Of a DNA stretch of 64,000 nucleotides, positions 8,123-17,095 are shown one piece after another. A model generated the notes under the pieces. The model had not been told where the DNA came from and made no database searches. It worked only from the letters and a program-made list of their open reading frames with translations. The position numbers were made by a program, and so were the translations under genes. Each line of letters opens with the position of its first letter. The stretch's first letter is position 1. This DNA is from CAMLFJ01 sp035524955 (lineage in GTDB: Bacteria; Methylomirabilota; Methylomirabilia; Rokubacteriales; CSP1-6): contig DATLFG010000028.1 in assembly GCA_035524955.1 (NCBI GenBank), positions 62,001 through 126,000 of the forward strand, written 5' to 3'.

Positions 8123-8620
8123 ATGGCCGACGACTTCGAATACGTCTCCCAGTCCCGCCTCGAATACCGGCACGGCTACCGTCACGCCTATCTCGGCGAC
8201 GTCCCCGCGCCGGTGGTCTACGGCGTGCAGGGCAAGCTGCGCGAGTACTACGGCGTCGCCGAGGGCCCGCCGGTCGCCTCCACGCTCGATCACATCGTGG
8301 CGGCCGTCGCCGGCTGAATGTACGGCACGCTGCGCGGCGCCCTGGCAGGGCGCAAGATCGCGTTCGACCGTGACGGCTACGTGGCCACCGTGGAAGGCCG
8401 CATCGTGGGGGTCGGCAAGACGATCCGGATCCAGTCCATCCACATGCACTACGAGCTCGCGGTGCCCGTGGACAGCCGGGAGGCCACCGAGCGGGCCCTG
8501 GCGCTGCACCCGCAGGGCTGCCCGGCCCACCAGAGCGTGCATGGCGCCATCGCGGTCACCTGGGATGCCCGGGTCCGGGTCGGCGACGAGGTCGTGACCT
8601 TCCGGAGCCAGGCCGACTAG
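8123..8620 (+). CDS. OsmC-like selenoprotein (in-frame TGA = Sec65)
   Basis: A 165-residue OsmC/Ohr-fold peroxiredoxin-like protein if TGA at 8315-8317 is read as selenocysteine. Before the TGA the frame ends DHIVAAVAG; after it, in the same frame, comes MYGTLRGALAGRKI, the continuation of the OsmC helix whose first residue is the peroxidatic Cys (AxAxCL/MTGTL). The second conserved Cys is present in ALHPQGCPAHQSVHGAI. A strong AAGGAGG site at 8111-8117 sets the start. A 7-bp hairpin begins 19 nt past the TGA. The ATG right after the TGA has no ribosome-binding site of its own. OsmC-type proteins reduce organic hydroperoxides with thiols; Sec would replace the attacking Cys. The alternative, a nonsense mutation, would have to have hit the catalytic codon by chance. 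Confidence 0.82.
8337..8353 (+). promoter_or_regulatory. candidate bacterial SECIS hairpin (OsmC gene)
   Basis: GCGCCCT-GGC-AGGGCGC: a perfect 7-bp stem with a GGC apical loop, 26 nt after the UGA. This fits the bacterial SECIS pattern of a short stem with G in the first two loop positions, within about 16-37 nt of the UGA. It sits inside the coding sequence, as in bacteria. Confidence 0.65.
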
Positions 8621-8689
8621 CCCCGGCGCGCGACGCGCGTCGGGGCGAGCTCGCGGTGAATCTTGACCCGCGCGGCGGCCAGCCGCTAA

Positions 8690-9666
8690 CGTGGGAGCGA
8701 CGGCGTCGTCGGCCGGCTCGAGCGCGGCATCGAGCGCGAGGCGCTCCGGCGGTTCGAGCGGCTCGGCGACCGGGCCGCCCAGCCCTCCGTGATCACCAAC
8801 ATCGGCTTCTGGCTCGCGTTTACCGGGCAGCGCGCCACGGCCGAGCCGTTCCTGCGGCAGGGCCTGCAGGGCGCCGTCGATCTTGGAGCCCGCGCGGACG
8901 AGGCCTACGCCCGCCTCGCCATGAGCTGGATGCTCGAGCAGTACGGAGACTGGGGCGCCGCCCTGCGCGAGGGCGAGACCGCCCTTGCGCTGGCCCGCCA
9001 CATCGGCCACCGCGAATGGATTGCGAGCGGGCTCCCCAGCACGGGCCGGATCGCGCGCGTCTGCGGGGCCCACCGCCGTGCCCGCAGCCTGCACGAGGAG
9101 ATGCTGGCGACCGCCCGCGAGCTGGGACGGCGCCCCGGATCGCGGGCGCGCTCGCCGAGGTGGGGCAGGATCTCGTCGCGCTCGGCGACCCCGCCGAGGG
9201 CGAGCGCTGCGTGCGCGAGGCCATCGCCACCGCGGCCGAGGCCGTCGAGTTCATCCTGATCGCCCGGCTCGCCCTCGCCGACCTCCGGCTCGCGCAGCAG
9301 CAGCCCGCGCTGGCGCTCGAGACGCCTCAACAGGCCGAGAACGAGGCCGGAGACTACCGGGCGTGGCGCCTCGACGCCCGGCGGCTCCGCGCGGAGTCCT
9401 TGATCGCCCTCGGCCGCTTCGACGAGGCCGAGCCACTGCTCGATGCGGTCGAGACCGAGGCGCGGGGCTGCGGAATCGGACCCGTGGTCTGGCCCGCCGC
9501 CCTCACGCGGGCCGATCTCCTGGCCGGCCGTGAGGCCACCGGTGACGCCCGGGCGCTCCGCGAGACGGTGCGTGCGGATCTCGAGCGCGTGGCCAGCGAT
9601 CTGCCGCCCGATCTCCGGGCCTCCTTCGAGAGTGGCCCCATCTTCAGCCGGGCCCACTCCGCCTGA
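8690..9666 (+). pseudogene. frameshifted TPR-type protein fragment
   Basis: From 8690 to about 9130 one frame reads TPR/SARP-like helices (for example LERGIEREALRRFERLGD, DEAYARLAMSWMLEQYGDWGAALREG). Around 9126-9135 coding continues in another frame (IAGALAEVGQDLVALGDPAEGERCVREA) to the TGA at 9666. A stop (TAA, 8687) precedes it, with no ATG and no N-terminal domain. The two halves together look like the C-terminal TPR region of a large ATPase or adenylate-cyclase-type regulator. I infer a gene that lost its front and then a single base. A sequencing error could explain the frameshift but not the missing N-terminus. Confidence 0.6.
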
Positions 9667-9767
9667 ACTGCGCGGGCCGTTCCCGCTTGCCCCCGCCACC
9701 GCCTTTCGCTTAGCCTGTCGCCGACCCATCGGGTCGTCGTCGCACCAGCCCCGGGACAGGAGAAGCG

Positions 9768-12700
9768 ATGCCAGGCGCTCGGAAGCCCCGAAAGGCCAAC
9801 GCCGCGCCCCGCCGGTCTCCGGCGCGTGCCGCAACCGCCCGCCGCCAGGGCGCGGCTCGCCTGAGCGAAGCGCTCGAACAGCAGACCGCGACCGGCGAGA
9901 TCCTCCGCATCATCTCGCGCTCGCCGGCCGATGCCCTACCCGTCTTCGAGGCCATCGTCCAGCGTGCCGCGCGCCTCTGCAGCGCAGAGTTCAGCTTGGT
10001 CGCACGCTTCGCCGATGGCCAGCTCCATGTCGCGGCCCTCAACAATCTCTCGTCGGAGGAGGCGGCGGCCTTTCACGACCTCTTCCCCCGACCCCCGGAC
10101 CGCGGGTTCGTCATGGGCCGGGCCTTCCTCGACGGCCGTGTGGTGCACATCGAGGACGTCCTGGCCGATCCAGAATACGACCGTCGAACCCAGGGAACCC
10201 TCCTCCGCGTCACCGGATACCGCACGTTCCTGGGCGTGCCGATCCTGCAACAGGGGGTGCCCATCGGGGTGATCGGCTGCGCCCGGCGGGCGGTCAGCCC
10301 CTTCACCCAGGCCCAGATCGCGCTGGTCGAGACCTTCGCCGAGCAGGCGGCCATCGCCATCGAGAACGTGCGCCGGTTCACCGAGCTGGAGACGCGCAAC
10401 CGCGAGCTCACCGAGACCCTCGAGCAGCAGACCGCGACCAGCGAGATCCTCGCGGTCATCTCGAGCTCCCCGACCGACGTCCGACCCGTATTCGATACGA
10501 TCGCGAGCAATGCGCGCCGCCTATGCCAGGCCGACTCCGGCTCGGTGTTCACGTACGACGGCGGCCTGATCCATCTCCAGTCCCTCGACAACACGAGCCC
10601 CGAGGGTAGCGAAGCCCTGCGTCGCGTGTTCCCGAGGGAAGCGACCTTCACGACCGCGGCTGGGCGAGCGATCCTGACCGGCGCCCCCGTCCACATCCCC
10701 GATGTGCAGGAAGACCACGGCTTCGCGCTGCCCCCGGTGCAAGGCGCCGGCCTTCGGAGCGTGCTGTCCGTGCCCATGCTGCGCGAGGGGATCCCGGTTG
10801 GCGTCATCGTCGTCCACACCTGGGAGGCCCCGCGACCATTCAGCGGCAAGCAGATCGAGCTCCTGAAGATCTTCGCGGCCCAGGCGGTGATCGCGATCCA
10901 GAATGTCCGACTGTTCACGGAGCTCGAAGCCCGGAACCGCGAGCTGTCCGAGACCCTCGAGCAGCAGACCGCCACCGCCGAGATCCTGCGGGTCATCTCG
11001 AGCTCGCCCACCGACGTCCAGCCGGTGTTCGACACGATCGCCGAGAGCGCGGCCCGCCTGTGCGAGGGCACGGTCTGCCAGGTCTTTCGGTTCGACGGCG
11101 AGCTCCTCCACTTCGTGGCCGGCCATGGACACACCGCCGAAGCGAGAGAAGCAACCCGCCGCGCCTTCTCCACCCCGCTCAATCGGGGGAGCGCCGCGGG
11201 ACGGTCGATCCTCGACGCCGCCATCGCGCACATCCCCGATATCGATGCGGATCCCGACTTTACCCTCGGCCGGGTCGCCCGGGTCGTCACCTTCCGCAGC
11301 ATCGTGGCGGTCCCGATGATCCGCGACGGCCGCCCGATCGGCGCGATCGCGGTCGGACGGGCTCAGACCGGGCGATTCTCGGACCGGCAGATCGAGCTGC
11401 TCCGGACCTTCGCGGACCAGGCGGTCATCGCGATCGAGAACGTCCGCCTATTCACGGAGCTGGACGGGCGCAACCGGGACCTGACCGAGACGCTGGAGCA
11501 GCAGACGGCGACCGGCGAGATCCTGCGGGTGATCTCCAGCTCACCGACCGACGTGCAGCCGGTCTTCGACGCCATCGTGGAGAGCGCGGTGCGCCTCTGC
11601 GAGGCCTTCGCGGGCGCCCTGCTCCGCTTCGACGGCGAGATGCTCCATCAGGGCTCGGTCCGCGGGCCCGGCCGCGAGCAGATCCTCCAGGCCTGGGAGA
11701 ACTTCTTTCCCTACCGGCCGGGGCCGGAGGTAGCCATCGGGCAGGCGGTCCTCGAGCGCCGGGTCATCCACATCGAGGACGTGCTCGCGCTGCCCGCCAA
11801 CCCCCTGCGCGCGGCGACCCAGCGGGCGGGCGGATATCGCGCCTTCCTGGCGGTCCCCATGCTCCGCGATGGTAGCGTGGTCGGCATCATCGCGTGCTGG
11901 CGCGCCGAGGCCCGCGCCTTCAGCGCCCGGCAGATCACCCTGGTGCAGACCTTCGCGGACCAGGCGGTGATCGCGATCGAGAACGTCCGGCTGTTCACCG
12001 CGCTGGAGGCGCGGACCACCCAGCTGACCCGCTCGATCGGCGAGCTGCAGGCGCTCGGCGAGGTCAGCCACGCGGTCAGCTCCACGCTCGACCTCGAGAC
12101 CGTGCTCGCCACGATCGTCAGTCGCGCGGTCCAGCTGTCGGCCAGCTACAGCGGCATCGTGTACGAGTTCGACGACGCCACCCAGAGTTTCCACGCCCGC
12201 GCCACTCACCAGCTCGCGCCCGAATACCTGGACGCGGTGCGGGCGGCGCCGATCCGCCTCGGGGAGGGGGCGGTCGGGCGCGCCGGTGTGGTGCGTGCCC
12301 CCGTCGAGGTCGCCGACGTCGGAGCCGAGGTCGAGCTCGTCGCGCCCCAGGTCCGGACCCTCCTCGCTCGCCAGGGCATGCGATCGCTCCTCGCCGTCCC
12401 GCTCGTTCGCGAGGACCGGCTTCTCGGCGGCCTCGTCATCCTCCGCCAAGAGCGCGGGGCCTTCTCGCCGGAGGTCGTCGCCACCCTGCAGACCTTCGCG
12501 ACCCAGTCGGTGCTGGCCATCCACAATGCCCGGCTGTTCCGCGAGATCCAGCGTCAGAAGCAGTACTCCGACGCGCTCGTGGAGACGAGCCCGGTGGCGA
12601 TCGTCACCATGGATCTCGCCGGGACCGTGACGGGATGGAATCCAGGAGCCGAGCGGCTCTTCGGCTACGCGCAGGCGGAAGCGCTCGGCCGCCGCATGGA

Positions 12701-14894
12701 GGAGCTCGTGGCGACCCCGGAGATCCTCGAGCAGGTCCGCGCCAATATCCGACAGACGCTCGACGGCGAATGGATCCGAGCGATCGCGCGACGCGCCCGG
12801 AAGGACGGCACCATGGTCGACGTCGAGATCTCCTCGATGCCGGTGATCCTCGACGGCGCCAAGGTGGGCATGATCGGGATCTATCACGACATCACCGCGC
12901 TCCTGCAGGCCCGCCGCGAGGCCGAAGCGGCCAACGAGGCCAAGAGCGCGTTCCTGGCCACCATGAGCCACGAGATCCGGACCCCGATGAACGCGGTCAT
13001 CGGGATGAGCGGGCTCCTCCTCAACACCCCGCTGACCGACGAGCAGCGGGAGTACGCGGAGGTCGTCCGCCAGAGCAGCGACGCGCTCCTGACCGTCATC
13101 AACGACATCCTCGACTTCTCGAAGATCGAGGCCGGCCGTCTCGAGCTGGAGGCCCAGCCCTTCGATCTGCGCGAGTGCGTCGAAGGAGCCCTGGACCTCG
13201 TGGCCACCCGCGCCGCCGAGAAGGGGCTGGAGCTCGCGTACCAGCTCGGAGACGGCACGCCGTCCGCCATCGTGGGCGACGTGACGCGCCTGCGCCAGGT
13301 GCTCCTGAATCTGCTCTCCAACGCGGTCAAGTTCACGGAGCACGGCGAGATCGTGCTCTCGGTGAGCGCGCACCGCGCGGCTGACCCCGGCGCCCCCCAC
13401 GAGATCACGTTCTCGGTGCGCGACACCGGCATCGGCATCCCGCCGGACCGGCTGGGCCGGCTGTTCCAGTCGTTCAGCCAGGTCGACGCCTCCACCACCC
13501 GTCGGTACGGGGGCACCGGCCTGGGCCTGGCGATCAGCCAGCGCCTGACCGAGCTGATGGGCGGCCGCATCACGGTGAGCAGCGAGGTCGGCGTCGGCAG
13601 CGACTTCCGTTTCACGATTCGAGCGGCCGCCTCTCCCGGTCCGCTGGCCGCGCGGCGCGACCTGAGTGGCGTCCAGCCGTCGCTCCGGGGCAAGCGCGTG
13701 CTCGTCGTCGACGACAGCACGACGAACCGCCGCATTCTCACCTCGTATCTCGGCACCTGGGGCCTGCCCGCCCGAGCGACCGGATCGCCACGGGAGGCGC
13801 TGGCCTGGATCCAGGCGGACGAACGCTTCGACGCCGCCATCCTGGACATGCACATGCCCGAGATGGACGGCGCGGCGCTCGCCCGGGCGATCCGCCTGCA
13901 CCCGGCGGGGGCCGCCGTGCCCCTGGTTCTCTTCACCTCGCTCGGGCGCCGCGAGGCCCTGGCGGACACCGATCTCTTCGCGGCCTACCTGCACAAGCCC
14001 ATCAAGCCGTCGCAGCTCTTCGACGCGCTGGTCTCGTTCCTGGCCGAGCAGCCGGTCCACGTGGCACCGCGGGGCCCGGCCCGGACCGACCTCGACCCGG
14101 ACCTGGCCCGCCGCCATCCGCTGCGGATCCTCCTTGCCGAGGACAACGTGGTCAACCAGAAGCTGGCGCTCCGGCTCCTCGGCCAGATGGGGTACCGGGC
14201 GGACCTTGCCGCGAACGGCCTGGAGGCTGTCGAGGCGGTGGCGCGCCAGACCTACGACGTGGTCCTCATGGACGTGCAGATGCCTGAGATGGACGGGCTC
14301 GAGGCTTCGCGGGAGATCATCCGGCGCTGGCCGGCCGAACGCCGGCCCCGCATCGTCGCCATGACCGCAAACGCCATGCAGGAAGACCGCGACCTCTGCG
14401 CGGCGGCGGGGATGGACGACTATGTGGCGAAGCCGATCCGCGTCGAGGAACTGGTCGGCGCCCTCGAGCGCTCCCGCGCCCGCCGGGAGGCCGGCCCCGC
14501 CGGCACCACGCTGGGCGGACCCCGACGGGCGGCTGCCGCGGAGGATACCGTGGTCGATCGGAACACGCTCGACCGGCTGGTCGAGGGCGCGGGCGGCGCC
14601 TTCGTCGCCGAGCTGATCGACACGTTCGGCGAGGACGCCCGCGAGCTGATCGCCACGCTGCGGCGGGCCCTCCCTGCGTCGGACCTCGACGCCTTCCGGC
14701 GGGCCGCCCATTCGCTCAAGTCCACCAGCGAGAGCCTCGGCGCGACCCGGCTGGCCGCCCTGGCCCGCGAGCTAGAGGCCTCCGCCCGCGCGGGGAGCCT
14801 GAACGGAGCGGAAGACCGCGTCCGCCAGCTGGCCGATCAGTGCGAGCTCGTCACCCGGGCCCTGGGAGACCTCCGACGTGACCTCACCGCTTAG
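9768..14894 (+). CDS. five-GAF, PAS hybrid histidine kinase with two receivers and HPt
   Basis: A 1708-residue soluble hybrid sensor kinase; no membrane helix is visible. Domains in order: four near-identical GAF units, each opened by an EQQTAT-EIL linker (residues ~36, 219, 398, 577), a fifth divergent GAF (~760-925), PAS (~930-1050), HisKA with SHEIRTPMN (~1062), HATPase with DTGIGIP and GTGLGLAIS (to ~1285), receiver 1 (~1307-1425, Asp in ILDMHMPEMDG), receiver 2 (~1450-1570, Asp in LMDVQMPEMDG) and HPt (AHSLKSTSESLGA, His ~1647). This is a complete internal phosphorelay. It overlaps the response-regulator cyclase by 17 bp, so that protein is the likely output. Ligands of the GAF domains are unknown. 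A GGAGAAG motif precedes the ATG. Confidence 0.92.
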   Translation: MPGARKPRKANAAPRRSPARAATARRQGAARLSEALEQQTATGEILRIISRSPADALPVFEAIVQRAARLCSAEFSLVARFADGQLHVAALNNLSSEEAAAFHDLFPRPPDRGFVMGRAFLDGRVVHIEDVLADPEYDRRTQGTLLRVTGYRTFLGVPILQQGVPIGVIGCARRAVSPFTQAQIALVETFAEQAAIAIENVRRFTELETRNRELTETLEQQTATSEILAVISSSPTDVRPVFDTIASNARRLCQADSGSVFTYDGGLIHLQSLDNTSPEGSEALRRVFPREATFTTAAGRAILTGAPVHIPDVQEDHGFALPPVQGAGLRSVLSVPMLREGIPVGVIVVHTWEAPRPFSGKQIELLKIFAAQAVIAIQNVRLFTELEARNRELSETLEQQTATAEILRVISSSPTDVQPVFDTIAESAARLCEGTVCQVFRFDGELLHFVAGHGHTAEAREATRRAFSTPLNRGSAAGRSILDAAIAHIPDIDADPDFTLGRVARVVTFRSIVAVPMIRDGRPIGAIAVGRAQTGRFSDRQIELLRTFADQAVIAIENVRLFTELDGRNRDLTETLEQQTATGEILRVISSSPTDVQPVFDAIVESAVRLCEAFAGALLRFDGEMLHQGSVRGPGREQILQAWENFFPYRPGPEVAIGQAVLERRVIHIEDVLALPANPLRAATQRAGGYRAFLAVPMLRDGSVVGIIACWRAEARAFSARQITLVQTFADQAVIAIENVRLFTALEARTTQLTRSIGELQALGEVSHAVSSTLDLETVLATIVSRAVQLSASYSGIVYEFDDATQSFHARATHQLAPEYLDAVRAAPIRLGEGAVGRAGVVRAPVEVADVGAEVELVAPQVRTLLARQGMRSLLAVPLVREDRLLGGLVILRQERGAFSPEVVATLQTFATQSVLAIHNARLFREIQRQKQYSDALVETSPVAIVTMDLAGTVTGWNPGAERLFGYAQAEALGRRMEELVATPEILEQVRANIRQTLDGEWIRAIARRARKDGTMVDVEISSMPVILDGAKVGMIGIYHDITALLQARREAEAANEAKSAFLATMSHEIRTPMNAVIGMSGLLLNTPLTDEQREYAEVVRQSSDALLTVINDILDFSKIEAGRLELEAQPFDLRECVEGALDLVATRAAEKGLELAYQLGDGTPSAIVGDVTRLRQVLLNLLSNAVKFTEHGEIVLSVSAHRAADPGAPHEITFSVRDTGIGIPPDRLGRLFQSFSQVDASTTRRYGGTGLGLAISQRLTELMGGRITVSSEVGVGSDFRFTIRAAASPGPLAARRDLSGVQPSLRGKRVLVVDDSTTNRRILTSYLGTWGLPARATGSPREALAWIQADERFDAAILDMHMPEMDGAALARAIRLHPAGAAVPLVLFTSLGRREALADTDLFAAYLHKPIKPSQLFDALVSFLAEQPVHVAPRGPARTDLDPDLARRHPLRILLAEDNVVNQKLALRLLGQMGYRADLAANGLEAVEAVARQTYDVVLMDVQMPEMDGLEASREIIRRWPAERRPRIVAMTANAMQEDRDLCAAAGMDDYVAKPIRVEELVGALERSRARREAGPAGTTLGGPRRAAAAEDTVVDRNTLDRLVEGAGGAFVAELIDTFGEDARELIATLRRALPASDLDAFRRAAHSLKSTSESLGATRLAALARELEASARAGSLNGAEDRVRQLADQCELVTRALGDLRRDLTA
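9876..12033 (+). repeat. tandem GAF-coding repeats within the kinase gene
   Basis: Four copies of a ~540-bp unit. The easily recognised start GA(A/G)CAGCAGACCG occurs at 9876, 10422, 10959 and 11496, spaced 546, 537 and 537 bp. The linker and the end of each GAF (ENVR-FTEL) are nearly identical at DNA level, while the ligand pockets differ. This is internal duplication followed by divergence. Confidence 0.75.
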
Positions 14895-15933
14895 CGCGCA
14901 GACCGGCAGCGTCCTGGTGGTCGACGACAACCGGGTGAACCGGCTGCTCCTCGGGCGCGCGCTGGAGCAGCTCGGGCATTCGGTCGCCTTCGCCGAGAAC
15001 GGCCGCCAGGCGCTGGACGCGCTCGGCCAGCGACGCGTGGACCTGATCCTCCTGGACATCGAGATGCCCGAGATGGACGGCTACCAGACGCTGGCCGCCC
15101 TGGCCGCCGACCCGCGCCTGCGCGACATGCCGGTGGTGATGATGTCCTCGGTGGAGGAGGTGGACAGCGTCGCCCGGTGCATCGAGATGGGTGCGGAGGA
15201 CTACCTCTTCAAGCCGGTGAACCCGGTGCTGCTCAGGGCGCGCGTCGGGGCCAGCCTCGAGAAGAAACGGCTCCGGGATCTCCAGCGCGAGCTGTTCCGG
15301 AGGTTCGCCACCGCCGAGGTGGCGGAGGAGGTCCTGACCGCGGGCGGCTCCCTCGACGGCAAGTACAAGGAGGTCGACGCGAGCGTGATGTTCTCCGACA
15401 TTCGTTCCTACACGAGCATCACGGAGACCCTCCCGCCCGCCGAGACGATCGAGCTCCTGAACAGCTATTACACGCTCACCTTCGACGCGATCGCCGGCCA
15501 CGGCGGGATCGTCAACCAGATGCTGGGCGACGGCCTCATGGCCATCTTCGGCGCCCCCCTGCCCCTCGACGATCACCGGGATCGCGCGGCGCGCGCCGCA
15601 CTCGAGATGCTCGAGATGATGGACGCCTTCAACCGGGACCAGGCCCGCCGCGGCGCGGTGGAGGTCCGGATCGGGATCGGCATCGCCTCGGGGCCCCTCG
15701 TCGCCGGCTTCACCGGCACCCAGCAGCGCATGACCTACACCGGCGTGGGCGACGCGGTGAATCTCGCCGCCCACCTGGAGGCTCATACCAAGGTGCTCGG
15801 GCGGCCGATCCTGATTGACGAGAGCACGCGCGAGGGGCTCGGCGAAGGATTCCGCGTCGAGTCGCACGGCCCCACCCGGCTCAAGACCCGAAGCCAGGCG
15901 GTCTCGATCTACTCGATAGCGCGCCCGGCGTAG
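14878..15933 (+). CDS. response regulator with adenylate/guanylate cyclase output
   Basis: 351 residues, starting at a GTG inside the end of the kinase gene. The receiver (~1-125) has VLVVDDN, ILLDIEMPEMDG (phospho-Asp) and a Lys in YLFKPVNP. A helical linker follows, then a class III cyclase domain (~165-345): MFSDIRSYTSI and GDGLMAIFGAP carry the two metal-binding Asp residues, and YTGVGDAVNLAAHLE carries the transition-state region. It should make cAMP or cGMP when phosphorylated by the overlapping hybrid kinase; which nucleotide cannot be told with certainty. No cyclic-nucleotide receptor is visible nearby. Confidence 0.9.
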   Translation: MTSPLSAQTGSVLVVDDNRVNRLLLGRALEQLGHSVAFAENGRQALDALGQRRVDLILLDIEMPEMDGYQTLAALAADPRLRDMPVVMMSSVEEVDSVARCIEMGAEDYLFKPVNPVLLRARVGASLEKKRLRDLQRELFRRFATAEVAEEVLTAGGSLDGKYKEVDASVMFSDIRSYTSITETLPPAETIELLNSYYTLTFDAIAGHGGIVNQMLGDGLMAIFGAPLPLDDHRDRAARAALEMLEMMDAFNRDQARRGAVEVRIGIGIASGPLVAGFTGTQQRMTYTGVGDAVNLAAHLEAHTKVLGRPILIDESTREGLGEGFRVESHGPTRLKTRSQAVSIYSIARPA

Positions 15934-16185
15934 TCACCGCCTGAGCACGCCGGCCTGCTCCAGCTCGTCCTGGATCAGGCGGCGCAGGCTGTCGCGGCGT
16001 GCTGGGAGTGGCCTGGCCGTCGATCCGCAGTTCGTTCGACCTGCCGCCGAGCCAGCTCGGCTCACTACCCCCCGGACCGCGGCTGGCGATCGAGACTTGA
16101 CGTGGTTGTGACAAACGGCCGGGCGTGGTCGCAGAAACTGAGGCCGGTTCCGATGATCGCCGGAACGCCGCAAGGAGGGCGCACG

Positions 16186-16356
16186 ATGATCAAGACGATC
16201 GTGATGGTGGTGGGCCTGGCCGCATTCACCGGAGCGTCGGTGGCCTGCTTCGGGCTCTTCTCGAGCAACGACCGCCCGGCCCGCGAGTCCTGCGAGGGGC
16301 TCTCGGGCCAGGCCAGGACCGACTGCGAGCAGGGCAAGTCGCCCAAGCCCCGCTGA
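16186..16356 (+). CDS. small secreted or membrane-anchored Cys-containing peptide
   Basis: 56 residues with a clear ribosome-binding site (AAGGAGGG) five bases before the ATG. Residues 1-22 form a hydrophobic signal or anchor ending ASVACFGL; the Cys could be a non-canonical lipobox. The rest is short and polar, with two Cys (ESCEGLSG and TDCEQG). It is the first gene of a run with an Lgt-like protein, a DUF547 lipoprotein and a radical SAM enzyme, so it could be a substrate of one of them; that is inference. The 252 bp upstream (15934-16185) show no gene I can support. Confidence 0.55.
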   Translation: MIKTIVMVVGLAAFTGASVACFGLFSSNDRPARESCEGLSGQARTDCEQGKSPKPR

Positions 16357-16371
16357 CGGGCGGATCCTCGG

Positions 16372-17067
16372 GTGACCAGCGTCCTGCCCTCACCGTACGG
16401 AGTGTTCGTGGCAGCCGGGTGCATCGCGGCCGTGCTGTGGCTCAAGACCCGCCGTGAAGCCCTCGGGCTGTCCGAGAACGCCTTCTGGGCCGCCGTCTGG
16501 GTGATGGTGCTCGGGGCGATGGTCGGGGCCAAGGCGCTCTTCGTGGCCCTCGGCTGGGAGCACTACGCGCGGGGCGAGCTCAGGTTCTGGGCCGACTTCG
16601 GCGTCGGCTTCGTCTTCTTCGGCGGGCTCGTCGGCGCCGTGCTGTCCGGGTGGATCTTCGCGCGCTGGCGGGGACTCAGCTTCACCCGCGGCGCGGACTA
16701 CTTCGCGGTCGCCGTCCCGATCGGCCACGCGATCGGCCGGATCGGCTGCTTCGTGACGGGCTGCTGCGCCGGCCATCCGCCCCACCCGGTGCAGCTCTAC
16801 GAGGCGGGGGGACTGGCGCTGATCGCCTGGTGCGGCCGCGCCGCCATCGCGCGGGTGGAGGCGCTGGAGCTGCCACGGGGCTCCGCGTTCTGGCTCTACC
16901 TCTTCCTCTACGGGGTCCTGCGCGTGGCCCTCGATCCCCTGCGGGCCGACGGCCGGCCCGAACGGTTCCTCGGGCTCTCGGCGCAGCAGGGGCTCGCGCT
17001 GGGGCTCATCGCGGTCGCGCTCGTCGCCGTCCGCCTGTCGCGCCGGCCGGGTCAGGCGTCCGCATGA
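16372..17067 (+). CDS. prolipoprotein diacylglyceryl transferase-like membrane protein
   Basis: 231 residues, GTG start, with about six to seven membrane helices. The pattern follows Lgt (FFGGLVGAVLSG, HAIGRIGCFVTGCCAG, PVQLYEAGGL), but GRIG-NF-NGE of true Lgt is replaced by GRIGCFVTGCCAG, which carries three Cys. This marks a divergent Lgt-like branch and probably not the housekeeping enzyme. It sits 15 bp after the small peptide gene and 28 bp before the DUF547 lipoprotein, so it may act on one of those. Substrate unknown. Confidence 0.75.
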   Translation: MTSVLPSPYGVFVAAGCIAAVLWLKTRREALGLSENAFWAAVWVMVLGAMVGAKALFVALGWEHYARGELRFWADFGVGFVFFGGLVGAVLSGWIFARWRGLSFTRGADYFAVAVPIGHAIGRIGCFVTGCCAGHPPHPVQLYEAGGLALIAWCGRAAIARVEALELPRGSAFWLYLFLYGVLRVALDPLRADGRPERFLGLSAQQGLALGLIAVALVAVRLSRRPGQASA

Positions 17068-17095
17068 GCGACACCCGCCGGCCGAGCGAGCCGCG

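Noticed and set aside
11541..14711. 1056-codon antisense frame over the hybrid kinase
   Set aside because: A shadow of the kinase gene; no start signal or recognisable domain.
15934..16085. Minus-strand C-terminal fragment ending RRLIQDELEQAGVLRR
   Set aside because: Helical and protein-like, but too short and without any start or family match.
16097..16102. TTGACG as a -35 box for the small peptide gene
   Set aside because: No acceptable -10 hexamer at 16-18 bp.
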